Of a stretch of DNA of 64,000 bases, positions 55,507 to 63,541 are shown piece by piece. This DNA comes from JADLHS01 sp964539515. Lineage in GTDB: Bacteria; Verrucomicrobiota; Verrucomicrobiia; Limisphaerales; JADLHS01. Numbering within the stretch: position 1 is the stretch's first letter; each line of letters begins with the position of its first letter. The notes under the pieces were generated by a model. That model saw only the letters and a list, made by a program, of their open reading frames with translations, was not told the DNA's origin and ran no database searches. The stretch is taken from the NCBI GenBank assembly GCA_964539515.1, contig CAZIJO010000002.1, forward strand, positions 1 to 64,000, given 5' to 3'. Position numbers and translations under genes: made by a program.

Positions 55507-55896
55507 CTATTGCAGCATCCACCCAATCAGCGCCGCTTCACCCAGCAACACGCCCACGACCATTGCCCAGACGAGCGCTTCTCGCAGGCGAAGACTCTGC
55601 TGGCAGGTTTCACGGAGCCGGAAGCAGAGTTGCGCGGCGCCAGCGGTGATCAAGTCGCCATTCTGCAAACGGGCACGCGCGAGCGGCGTTTGATTCACGG
55701 TCACGAGCGCGCCGGGGGAGACGGTCAGCACGAATCCTTCCGCCGGGTTCAACGCCACCTGGAGATGCTGATCCCACACGCCGGCCTCCTCCAGTTGCAG
55801 GTCATTCCCGGCAGCGCGTCCGAGACGTACGGGAAATCGGCGGGCATTCCAGAGAACACCCGCCGATCGGCCGGAAAGAATTTGAAACTGGACCAT
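55507..55896 (-). CDS. Short FHA-domain protein with C-terminal membrane helix
   Basis: 129 residues. An FHA-like sandwich (FPVRLGRAAGNDLQLEEAGV, DQHLQVALNPAEGFVLTV, VTVNQTPLARARLQNGDLIT) recognises phosphothreonine in canonical members; the usual Ser-x-x-His is replaced by a WDQHLQ stretch, so phosphopeptide binding is uncertain. One hydrophobic helix (LVWAMVVGVLLGEAALIGWM) ends the protein, anchoring it with the FHA domain probably in the cytoplasm. Its ATG directly abuts the stop of the Wza-like gene with no spacer, so it belongs to the exopolysaccharide operon and may scaffold or regulate export. Confidence 0.7.
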   Translation of the reverse strand: MVQFQILSGRSAGVLWNARRFPVRLGRAAGNDLQLEEAGVWDQHLQVALNPAEGFVLTVSPGALVTVNQTPLARARLQNGDLITAGAAQLCFRLRETCQQSLRLREALVWAMVVGVLLGEAALIGWMLQ

Positions 55897-56637
55897 TTAC
55901 CAGAGGCCACGAAGCTTGACCTCAATCTTGTCGCCGGGAAAAACCGGCGGATCCAAGGCTGGATTTCCCGCTGCCTTGACGCAATTGACCTTGATGGTTT
56001 TTCCGTCGACACGCGTGAGTACCACGTTCCGACGATCGGCGAAATCGTTGAAATCGCCGGCGGACTGAATTGCCTTCGTGACAGTGGTGGGGCCGAGATA
56101 CTCCTGGCGACCCGGGCTCCGCACCTGGCCGCCGACGTGATAGACCCGCCGGTCGGACAATACCGTCACGGTCAGTCGCTTGTAGTAGTCGGGAACGTAG
56201 GCGTCGGTGATGGCTTTCTGAAGTTCTCCCGACGTCTTACCATCCGCCTTGACGGCCCCGATCAATGGCAAAGTCAGGGTGCCATCGTCCTTGATCCGTT
56301 CTTCGTGCGGTTGCGGCGGATCGCTGATACCGGAGAACACAATGCGAATGAGGTCGCCGATGGCCAGACGATCGATGCTGGTGGCAAACAAACTATTGCT
56401 ATCCGATCCAGAAGTTGCGGTGGCGGCGGGTGCCGCCGCGGCAACGGTGGCCGGCGCGGCAGCCGGATTGGCCGGATTATTGGTGTCGGATTTCGTCCCG
56501 GGCTCAACGCCCGGAACATCGGAAAACCCAATCTTGTCGTCCGGCGTCTGACAACCGGCGGCGAGCAAACCGGCCAATACGATCAGCCCCAAGCATGGCT
56601 TTACCCGCGCGCTGATTCTCGCAATTGAATTCTTCAT
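55897..56637 (-). CDS. Wza-like polysaccharide export lipoprotein
   Basis: 246 residues. Signal with lipobox LLAAGC (Cys29), an Ala/Pro-rich linker, then the polysaccharide export domain (LAIGDLIRIVFSGISD, DDGTLTLPLIGAVKADGKTS, LQKAITDAYVPDYY) and one SLBB-type segment (YHVGGQVRSPGRQEYLGPTT). Such lipoproteins form the outer-membrane/periplasmic channel for capsule or exopolysaccharide. It is shorter than Wza, with only one SLBB unit. AAAAGG lies about five bases before the ATG. It follows the tyrosine autokinase by 27 bases and abuts the FHA gene. Confidence 0.85.
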   Translation of the reverse strand: MKNSIARISARVKPCLGLIVLAGLLAAGCQTPDDKIGFSDVPGVEPGTKSDTNNPANPAAAPATVAAAAPAATATSGSDSNSLFATSIDRLAIGDLIRIVFSGISDPPQPHEERIKDDGTLTLPLIGAVKADGKTSGELQKAITDAYVPDYYKRLTVTVLSDRRVYHVGGQVRSPGRQEYLGPTTVTKAIQSAGDFNDFADRRNVVLTRVDGKTIKVNCVKAAGNPALDPPVFPGDKIEVKLRGLW

Positions 56638-56664
56638 GAACCTTTTCGATAACAGACAGCCAAA

Positions 56665-58830
56665 TCAGTACTTTTGTTTGATCTCCGGCTTGGATTTGTC
56701 TTCCGCTGCCTGCTCGGCCCGCAGCTCGGAATCCTCGTTTCGAGAATAATAATCGTGGTAATACCCGCTGTAGTAGTAGTAACTCTCGTCCTGGGACATG
56801 TTGATGTTGTTCAGGACAATGCCCACCAGGTTGCCGCCGACTTTTTCGATCAACTGTTTCGCCCGGACATTCATGGGCTGCGGGTAACGGCGGTATTGAA
56901 TGACTTGAATCGTCATGTCCACTTCGCTGGCCAGAATGGAGGCATCGCTGACGCCCATGATCGGCGGGGAATCGAAGAAAACAAAATCGTAACGCTGCTT
57001 CAGCTCGCTGATCAGTTCCTTCATCTGGCTGGAACTCAGAATGCCCAGCGAACTGCTCGGCAGCTTGCCGCTGGCGAGCAGGTCCAGCGTTGGCAGGCTG
57101 GTCCGTTGGACGACTTCCTCCAGGGTGTTTTGCCGGAGCAGGTAATTGGTCAAACCAACATTGTTGGAAGAACGGAGCAATTTGTGCAGCGTGGGACGCC
57201 GGAGGTCGGAATCGACGATCACGACGCGCTGCCCACTCTGGGCGAACACCGTGGCGAGGTTCAATACGGTAGTGGATTTGCCTTCCCCGGCGCCGGCGCT
57301 GACCACGGCGGCAGTGTTCAGTTTGTCGTCCTTGCGGGCGAACATGAGATTGGTGCGCAGTACACGATAGGCTTCGGCGTGCGGGCTTTCGGCACCTTCT
57401 TCGATCAGCAAGCCGACATTTTGCGGGATGACCCCGAGTACAGGTGACTGGAGAGTGCGCTCCACATCGTCAATCGTCTTCACGCTGGTATCGAGGTATT
57501 CGATGAAGAAGGCGAGACCAACCCCCACCACCAGGCCGATAACCACCCCAAGGATGATGTTGAGCGGTTTATTGGGGCGCACCGGTTTCATCCCCGGCTT
57601 GGCGGCCTCAACGATGATCACCTGCGACAGTTTTGGCAGATTCAAATCAATCTCAGTGACCTCCATGCGCCGCTTCAGAATCCTGCGCATGTCCTCCAAA
57701 TCGCTTAGATCCCGTTTCTTGTCAAAGTAAGGCAATGTGTCCGTGAGCTTTTTGGCATCGAGCATCTTGGCTTCCTCGACCGATTTCACCAACTGGTCCA
57801 AACCCGCCTTCGCCACCGCGACCTGGGTCTCCATCGCCTTCATGATACCGTCAACCGCCCGGTTGATCTTCTCATTCAACAGATCCCGCTGCTCGTTAAT
57901 CCGCGTCAGCTCCGGACTTTTTGGCCCCAGGTCATTGCTCAAAGATTTGGCGCGCTGGTCGGCAATGTTTAGCTCGCTGATCAACTCGGTCAGGGTGCGA
58001 TCGGGTTGAATCCTCGGGAGCACTTCGCGCAAAGCGTTCGTGTCGTTGAGGCTCAAGGCCACCACCTTGTCGTACTCCTGCTTCCGGCTCTTGTAAATCA
58101 CTTCACGCTCAAAGCGGGTCTGTTCGTATTTCCGGAGCTGCTCCTGCTCCATGAGCATCTGCGGCGCGTTGCCGGCTGCGTCCAAATCCGAGATTCCCAA
58201 ATTGGTGCGGAGAATGGTCAACTCCTCCTTTGTCTTGCGGATCTTCTCTTCTTGCTCTTTGAGTTTGACCTCCAGTGAGTCGACACCGCCCTTGGTCAGC
58301 TGCCGGCCCTGATCCAGACGGAATTGCTTGTAAGCCTCGGCAATGGTGTTGGCCAGCTTGGCGGCATCCGCCGGATTCTCACTGTAAACATTGATGTCAA
58401 TGAGCATCGTGTTCCGAACCGGCCGCAGACTGAGGCGGCTGCGCAGCAAGGTCAGCGTTTCCTGCGTCTTGAGTTTTGGGCCGTCATTGTATTTCTTACC
58501 CCACTCGGTGTTCAGGTCCAGTTCGTCAATAACCCGGCCCAGGATCAGTTCCGACTGGATGACCTCAAATTCCGTCTGGATGAAATAGGGATCGTAAGGA
58601 TTAAAGCCGACTTTACCGCTTAACTCCTCAATGTCGGACTTATCGCGCTCGATCTTGATCCGGGCCACGCTGACGAAGGATTCCGGCAGGATGAAGGTCA
58701 CCAACGTGGCCGTGATGACAACCAGCAGAAAGACGGCGATAATGACGGTCTTGCGGATGCGGATGATCCGCCAGTAATCCAGAAAGTGAAGTCGGGCCTC
58801 CTGCTGCGGTTGAAATTTCAACGGATCCAT
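56665..58830 (-). CDS. Polysaccharide biosynthesis tyrosine autokinase (Wzc-like)
   Basis: 721 residues. A Wzz-type chain-length domain with two membrane helices (VIIAVFLLVVITATLVTFIL; NIILGVVIGLVVGVGLAFF) encloses a long periplasmic coiled coil; the cytoplasmic kinase has Walker A GAGEGKST (513-520, Lys518), Walker A' VIVDSDLRRP (537-546) and Walker B FVFFDSPP (616-623). The C-terminal Tyr cluster (684-695, YYYYSGYYHDYY) is the autophosphorylation site that controls polymerisation. It works with the Wza-like lipoprotein 27 bases downstream. An intrinsic terminator ends 26 bases before its ATG, so it either depends on read-through or has a promoter inside the preceding gene. Confidence 0.95.
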   Translation of the reverse strand: MDPLKFQPQQEARLHFLDYWRIIRIRKTVIIAVFLLVVITATLVTFILPESFVSVARIKIERDKSDIEELSGKVGFNPYDPYFIQTEFEVIQSELILGRVIDELDLNTEWGKKYNDGPKLKTQETLTLLRSRLSLRPVRNTMLIDINVYSENPADAAKLANTIAEAYKQFRLDQGRQLTKGGVDSLEVKLKEQEEKIRKTKEELTILRTNLGISDLDAAGNAPQMLMEQEQLRKYEQTRFEREVIYKSRKQEYDKVVALSLNDTNALREVLPRIQPDRTLTELISELNIADQRAKSLSNDLGPKSPELTRINEQRDLLNEKINRAVDGIMKAMETQVAVAKAGLDQLVKSVEEAKMLDAKKLTDTLPYFDKKRDLSDLEDMRRILKRRMEVTEIDLNLPKLSQVIIVEAAKPGMKPVRPNKPLNIILGVVIGLVVGVGLAFFIEYLDTSVKTIDDVERTLQSPVLGVIPQNVGLLIEEGAESPHAEAYRVLRTNLMFARKDDKLNTAAVVSAGAGEGKSTTVLNLATVFAQSGQRVVIVDSDLRRPTLHKLLRSSNNVGLTNYLLRQNTLEEVVQRTSLPTLDLLASGKLPSSSLGILSSSQMKELISELKQRYDFVFFDSPPIMGVSDASILASEVDMTIQVIQYRRYPQPMNVRAKQLIEKVGGNLVGIVLNNINMSQDESYYYYSGYYHDYYSRNEDSELRAEQAAEDKSKPEIKQKY

Positions 58831-58856
58831 ATCCTAAATGCTCAATACAAAATGCT

Positions 58857-58887
58857 AAAAAAAAAGGGGCCAGTAAACCCGGCCCCT
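58857..58887 (-). terminator. Intrinsic terminator between barrel and autokinase genes
   Basis: On the minus strand: AGGGGCC, a 9-base loop, GGCCCCT, then nine T (58865-58857). A classic Rho-independent terminator, 20 bases after the stop of the outer-membrane barrel gene. It should make the barrel transcript mostly separate from, or higher than, the downstream exopolysaccharide genes. Confidence 0.9.
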
Positions 58888-58906
58888 CTCCAAATTGCGC
58901 CCTTAA

Positions 58907-60175
58907 TTAATAGGCCGCCGTCACGCCAAAGTACACCCGGTTGCGATTATACTCGCGTGAGGGCTCATCCGAATCAGCCTGATCCCAGTTATACCCAACG
59001 TTGGCCGAGACATACTTGCTGAATTCATAGACCAAACTCAAACCAACGCGATAGTAATAGTCGCTATCGCCATCCAGGGAGCCGCCGTTGAATTTTGATT
59101 GCTGGAAGGAGCCGTTGACGTTGCTGTACAGGCGGGGAAGGATTTCATGAACCCACGCCCCGTAGAAAACCAGACTTTCGGCATCCAAGACATAGCTGCC
59201 GCCCAAGGTCGGACTATACGCGTCAGTCGGAGTCCGCAATAGGCTCACGCCGGCTTCCAGTGAACTCGTGGGCCGGTACATATAACGCATGCTGCCCTGA
59301 ACATACGGGCTGACTTTGGTGTCCGACGTCGGGTCGTTGTAATAATCATAAATCTGCACCCCGCCGTTGAGTTGCGCCGACAGGTCGGGGGTAAAGGTGT
59401 GTTCAGCGCCGATGTAGGCGGTGTAACCCCGGGAGTTGCGCGCATCACTCTTGGGGCTGAAGAGGGGAACCCCCAGGTATTCGTCCCCCGTGTAATTGGC
59501 GGCGGAGAACATGGCACCGAGAATCCCGACCGTCTCGGGTTGCAGCGTCCAGCGACTGTCCACATGAAAATTGTTCTGGATGCGGTCCAATAAGGCAGAG
59601 TTGCTGCCCGGCCCGGAATCATCGTAATTGTAATAAAGATTGCCGTAGCCCACTTGAAATCCCAACAGGCTGGTGGCTTGAATGTTCACATCAAGGTCAG
59701 CGTAATTGCGGATGTTGTCACCAGTGATGGTCTGCGAGGTCGCAAACGGCGTGTTGGCCACCTGCAGGACGTCCGGCTCCTGGCCAATGACAAAGGAATC
59801 CTTCAGGCTCGTATTAAGGCGCGGATTAAAGGTGTGGCTCAAGGCGCCCTCAAAGGTATGGGCCAGCTGCCAGGGACTGGTCCAGTTCGGATACGGGTTA
59901 TCGTACCATTTGGCGCTTAGATTGTACCGCATATTCAGCGAGGTCCGCTCGCCCAAAATCCCATAGTTCAACGTAGGCTCGAGTTGAACACCGAGCGAGT
60001 CCTGCTCAAGACCGTCCGGGGAGGAATTAATGTTATCGTCGTAGAACCCGCGCAACGAAGCGGCCACGCTCCAAGGTTTGGAGCCTTGTTGACTGGTCAA
60101 GACACTGGTGTTAGCCGCACTCAAAACCGAGGTGCTGATGGCTAGTAAACTTACGGAAGTCGCAAATTTTTTCAT
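58907..60175 (-). CDS. Outer-membrane beta-barrel protein
   Basis: 422 residues: signal peptide (MKKFATSVSLLAISTSVLSA) then alternating amphipathic strands rich in Tyr/Asn/Asp with a C-terminal aromatic residue (VYFGVTAAY), as required for outer-membrane assembly. Segments such as SLRGFYDDNINSSPDG, DSLGVQLEPTLNYGI and YEFSKYVSANVGYNWDQ resemble the BBP2-type barrels found next to exopolysaccharide genes. It probably serves as an outer-membrane porin or export component for the adjacent autokinase/Wza system. It has its own terminator and a candidate promoter about 50 bases upstream. Confidence 0.8.
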   Translation of the reverse strand: MKKFATSVSLLAISTSVLSAANTSVLTSQQGSKPWSVAASLRGFYDDNINSSPDGLEQDSLGVQLEPTLNYGILGERTSLNMRYNLSAKWYDNPYPNWTSPWQLAHTFEGALSHTFNPRLNTSLKDSFVIGQEPDVLQVANTPFATSQTITGDNIRNYADLDVNIQATSLLGFQVGYGNLYYNYDDSGPGSNSALLDRIQNNFHVDSRWTLQPETVGILGAMFSAANYTGDEYLGVPLFSPKSDARNSRGYTAYIGAEHTFTPDLSAQLNGGVQIYDYYNDPTSDTKVSPYVQGSMRYMYRPTSSLEAGVSLLRTPTDAYSPTLGGSYVLDAESLVFYGAWVHEILPRLYSNVNGSFQQSKFNGGSLDGDSDYYYRVGLSLVYEFSKYVSANVGYNWDQADSDEPSREYNRNRVYFGVTAAY

Positions 60176-60221
60176 AGATATGTTTGGTTCATGACCGACC
60201 CCGAGACAACGTATAGTGAGA

Positions 60222-60251
60222 CGTTTACTGGAAAGGGGTAAACTCTGTCAA
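60222..60251 (-). promoter_or_regulatory. Candidate promoter and operator upstream of the barrel gene
   Basis: Minus strand: a perfect TTGACA (60251-60246) followed at 17-18 bases by GTAAACG, a weak -10. GTAAAC (60238-60243) and GTTTAC (60223-60228) form a perfect 6-base inverted repeat with a 9-base spacer, lying over the spacer and -10. Repression by a dimeric regulator would be possible. The region 60252-60424 shows nothing else. Confidence 0.4.
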
Positions 60252-60424
60252 ATAAATGTTCGTTTTTTTTCCGCATAGCCCCCCTCCTCTTCTTTTCCCT
60301 TTCCACGCCCAATTCCGGCCCGACAAATCAAATGTCCTGTTTCAAAAAGCGACAAGCCGTCAAGCTAACCGTTCCTGCACCGCCCGGCGTAACTGAGTTT
60401 GAACCAGCCCCCCCTACGCGGCAA

Positions 60425-61210
60425 TTACCGTGCAGGTATCGTCAGGCTTTGATCAATCCGCATGCGCTTGGGGTTCAACCCTGGATTGGCCGCCAGTAAT
60501 GAGTCCAGTTTGATCCGGTAACGGCGGGCAATGGAACTCGGGGTGTCGCCCGCCTTCACCTTGTGGGTCGACACGCCGGTACTGGCAGTGGGGCCCGGGG
60601 ACCGGCGCTCCGCTGCCAGGCTGCCGACGGAAGCAACGGTTGTCCGCCCACTGGCAACCCGCGGCGGCGGCTGATTCGTTGGACTAGAACGTGCCGCCAA
60701 ATCCGTCCGCAACCGTTCCAACTCGGCCCGCAACTGGCCATTCTGCTCCCGCAGGGTTTCGACCTCTTTCAGCGTGGCCGGCGTCGGCGGCAGGGGTAAC
60801 ACGTCGCTGGCCAGTTTTTGCTTCAGGGCGAGCACATTCTTGCGAACCATCTCTGCATCGGACGCAACGGGTCGGCGCCGCAAGTACTGCTCGTAGTGAT
60901 AGATCGCCGCCGCCGGATCCGAATCCTTCTCCGCGTACAACCAGCCCAGTTGCAGGTGCGCAGCCGCGGACCGCGGATTGGTTTCCAAGGCCAGTTCGAA
61001 AGCCTCGATCGCACCACCGTAATTCGCCGAATTCACCCGGCTGCGTCCCACCAAGAACATGGGCTCTTTCTCCTCATCCGTCACCCCCGGTGCCGTTGGG
61101 GAACATCCCCCGCATACCAAACCGCAGAGCACAGCCAGCACGCCGTGGTGGATTGGTTTCCAAGAAATCACGTCACCAATGTAGGCAATGCGACCGCGCC
61201 AGGCAATCAT
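60425..61210 (-). CDS. LysM/TPR lipoprotein
   Basis: About 261 residues. Signal with lipobox LVCGGC (GVLAVLCGLVCGGCSPTAPG), one or two TPR-like helices (AIEAFELALETNPRSAAAHL, AIYHYEQYLRRRP), a coiled coil (LKEVETLREQNGQLRAELER), an Ala/Ser/Pro linker, and a C-terminal LysM domain (HKVKAGDTPSSIARRYRIKL to MRIDQSLTIPAR) for peptidoglycan binding. It probably sits in the cell envelope and organises peptidoglycan-associated proteins. The start is uncertain: ATG at 61210 or a GTG at 61171 closer to the signal; the long upstream open frame overlaps mazG in part and was dropped. It follows mazG by 82 bases. Confidence 0.75.
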   Translation of the reverse strand: MIAWRGRIAYIGDVISWKPIHHGVLAVLCGLVCGGCSPTAPGVTDEEKEPMFLVGRSRVNSANYGGAIEAFELALETNPRSAAAHLQLGWLYAEKDSDPAAAIYHYEQYLRRRPVASDAEMVRKNVLALKQKLASDVLPLPPTPATLKEVETLREQNGQLRAELERLRTDLAARSSPTNQPPPRVASGRTTVASVGSLAAERRSPGPTASTGVSTHKVKAGDTPSSIARRYRIKLDSLLAANPGLNPKRMRIDQSLTIPAR

Positions 61211-61292
61211 GGGTTGCACCCGCATTCGGGTCGCGAATTTCCCGAGGATCGCCCCTTCCCATCCGCCCGTGCCATCCCGCAACGCAATGTCC

Positions 61293-61994
61293 TCATTCGT
61301 TCTCCACCGAGGGCATCCGCATGCGCTGTGAGGTTCGCCGCCGTTCCTGTTTCCGCCAACGAACCTCGCGGCGTTTCGCTTCCACCCCCAATAATTCCTC
61401 CGCCGACCACCCGCGCCGCTGGGCATACTCGGCCAGATCGAAAAGTTGTTTGGCAACCGCCCCGCGGTTGGTCGGGCCCGGTGCCGACCTCCTTCCAGCC
61501 CCGATCTGGATCAACCCGGCCTTGCGCGCTTTCTTGACGAGCTTCTCCGCCCGGAGGAGCGCCGGCAAATGCCTGGGAATGCCGTCGAGGGCGGAGGGAC
61601 GTTCGTGCCGCGTGCCTTTTTTCTCCGCGTGTTTGATTTTTTCCCAGTTCGCCCACACTTCGTCCACGCCCTGGACTTTCACCTGCCCGAAGACATGCGG
61701 GTGGCGCCGGATGAGTTTGTCCACGAGATGCCGCGTGACCTGTTCGAAATTGAAGGCGCCGCGCTCCTTGGCCAGCTGGCAATGGAACACGACCTGGAGT
61801 AGCAGATCCCCCAGTTCTTCGGCCATCTCGTGGTCATCCCCCGCTTCAATGGCGTCGATCAGTTCATACACCTCCTCAATCGCATGATGACGCAGCGTCC
61901 GATGATCCTGCTCGCGATCCCACGGACAACCCGCGGGTGCGCGCAGGCGGGCCATAACCGCAAGCAAATCGTCAATTGCCGCCTTATGTTTCAT
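61293..61994 (-). CDS. mazG: Nucleoside triphosphate pyrophosphohydrolase
   Basis: 233 residues. The MazG fold: IDDLLAVMARLRAPAGCPWD, then HAIEEVYELIDAIEAGDDHE and EMAEELGDLLLQVVFHCQLA, giving the EExxE...ExxD metal-binding pattern; RRHPHVFGQVKVQGVDEVWANWEKIK is the conserved mid-region. It hydrolyses NTPs to NMP and pyrophosphate, limiting damaged nucleotides or alarmone. The C-terminal 40 residues are basic and poorly conserved. It lies between proB and the LysM lipoprotein on the same strand. Confidence 0.92.
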   Translation of the reverse strand: MKHKAAIDDLLAVMARLRAPAGCPWDREQDHRTLRHHAIEEVYELIDAIEAGDDHEMAEELGDLLLQVVFHCQLAKERGAFNFEQVTRHLVDKLIRRHPHVFGQVKVQGVDEVWANWEKIKHAEKKGTRHERPSALDGIPRHLPALLRAEKLVKKARKAGLIQIGAGRRSAPGPTNRGAVAKQLFDLAEYAQRRGWSAEELLGVEAKRREVRWRKQERRRTSQRMRMPSVENE

Positions 61995-62082
61995 TTTGTA
62001 AAACCAGGAACCGCCGGCAAACCACGAACCCGCGGTCGCCAGGATTGCCCGGGCGTTGACGGCGGGAGCGTGGGGCGGCTAA

Positions 62083-63207
62083 TCACAAAACCACCAGATC
62101 GTCGCGATGCACCAATTCCACCCGGGAATGCTTGCGGGCCCGAATCTCCGTCGCGTCAAATTTCGCAATGCCGCGGGCGAATTCGGTTCCGTTCGTGTCG
62201 CAGATCCGCACCACGTCCCCGGCCGCAAACTCGCCTTCGCACCGCGCCACGCCCGGCGGCAGCAGGCTCTTGCCGGCCTCCCGCAACGCCGTCTTCGCCC
62301 CGTCGTCCACAATCAACGCACCCTTGGGATGATGAAAGAACGCGATCCAGCGCTTGCGACCCTGCAACCGCGTGGGTTGCGCGACAAACAGGGTGCCTTC
62401 GTCCTCCCTCCCCAGCACCCGCGCAAGAACCTGCGGCTTGGTCCCCGACGCGATCACGAGCGGAATCCCGGAACGCACGACGATCTTGGCCGCCTGGATC
62501 TTCGACGCCATGCCACCGACCGCGGTAGCGCTGTCCGTGCCGCCCGCCAGCTGCTCAATGGTCTCGTCAATCGCGTCGATGACGGAAATCGTGCGCGGGT
62601 TGGCCTGGCCAAAATTCGCGATCACCCCCTCCACCGTCGTGAGGATGATGAGCAAGTCCGCGGGCAGCAGCGACGCCACGAGCGCCGACAGCTTGTCGTT
62701 GTCGCCAAATTTGATTTCCGTGAACGAGACGGCGTCGTTCTCGTTGATGATGGGGATCACGCCGCGACCCAGCAGCGTGACCAGCGTGTTGCGGGCGTTG
62801 AGATGGCGCTCGTGATGTTCGAGGTCTTCGTGCGTGAGCAACACCTGCGCAACGTGCAATCCGTGCGCGGCGAAAAGCTTTTCATAGACCGCCATCAGCC
62901 GCGACTGACCGACCGCCGCGCACGCCTGGAGCTCTGCGAGTTCGACCGGCCGCTTTTCATAACCGAGCACCCCCATGCCCGCCCCGACCGCCCCGCTGGT
63001 TACCAGAACCACTTCGCGTCCGGCTTTCTGCTGCTCAGCAACCTGGGCCACGAGTTGTTCCAACTGCGCGGGATCGGGCTGTTTGCGGCGGTCCGTCAGC
63101 ACACCTGTGCCCAGCTTGACCACCAGGCGGGAGATATCTTTGAGCAATTCACGGCGCACGGGCGATTTGGTAACAAAGCCGCGGCAAAGTGTCGAGGGGG
63201 CAGTCAT
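62083..63207 (-). CDS. proB: Glutamate 5-kinase
   Basis: 374 residues, standard length. The amino-acid kinase domain has RLVVKLGTGVLTDRRKQPDP, VLVTSGAVGAGMGVLGYEKR, ACAAVGQSRLMAVYEKLFAA, RNTLVTLLGRGVIPIINEND, FGDNDKLSALVASLLPADLL and TDSATAVGGMASKIQAAKIV; the PUA domain (GALIVDDGAKTALREAG to VHRDDLVVL) ends the protein. It makes glutamyl-5-phosphate in proline synthesis. Two ATGs (63231 and 63207) are in frame; the second gives the usual length. proA is not adjacent. Confidence 0.95.
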   Translation of the reverse strand: MTAPSTLCRGFVTKSPVRRELLKDISRLVVKLGTGVLTDRRKQPDPAQLEQLVAQVAEQQKAGREVVLVTSGAVGAGMGVLGYEKRPVELAELQACAAVGQSRLMAVYEKLFAAHGLHVAQVLLTHEDLEHHERHLNARNTLVTLLGRGVIPIINENDAVSFTEIKFGDNDKLSALVASLLPADLLIILTTVEGVIANFGQANPRTISVIDAIDETIEQLAGGTDSATAVGGMASKIQAAKIVVRSGIPLVIASGTKPQVLARVLGREDEGTLFVAQPTRLQGRKRWIAFFHHPKGALIVDDGAKTALREAGKSLLPPGVARCEGEFAAGDVVRICDTNGTEFARGIAKFDATEIRARKHSRVELVHRDDLVVL

Positions 63208-63379
63208 GAGGAGGCGATCGACCGCTGCCATCGGCTGCCCGTCGCTGGACTGCCCACAGCGGCCAGTTCAACGCCAGGACCGGGTCACCCAGTACCCGGG
63301 TGAACTCGAATTTGTCGGCGGCATTTTTCCGGGAAATTCTCCGCTTGCCACCCATCGGATTCTGAGAGAAAATTCGCCA

Positions 63380-63535
63380 ATGCATCCCGACGTTCATCAA
63401 CACGGGAGAAGGCACCACTCGCGGCGCGCCCGCCCCCAGTGGGTGATTGTGGGATTGGCGGTCGTTTTGCTCGTTCTGCTGGTCGCGGGGGTTTTCTGGA
63501 TGCTGTCGAGCCCTGCTTTTGTCAAACCTCGCTGA
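63380..63535 (+). CDS. Possible small single-pass membrane protein
   Basis: 51 residues: a His/Arg-rich N-terminus (MHPDVHQHGRRHHSRRARPQ) and one strong transmembrane helix (WVIVGLAVVLLVLLVAGVFW), followed by MLSSPAFVKPR. A GAGAG lies about ten bases before the ATG. The charge distribution predicts an N-in topology. No family is recognised. It diverges from proB and converges on the Hsp70-family gene with a 6-base gap. The helix and ribosome binding site make it more credible than a random frame. Confidence 0.4.
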   Translation: MHPDVHQHGRRHHSRRARPQWVIVGLAVVLLVLLVAGVFWMLSSPAFVKPR

Positions 63536-63541
63536 CGCGGT

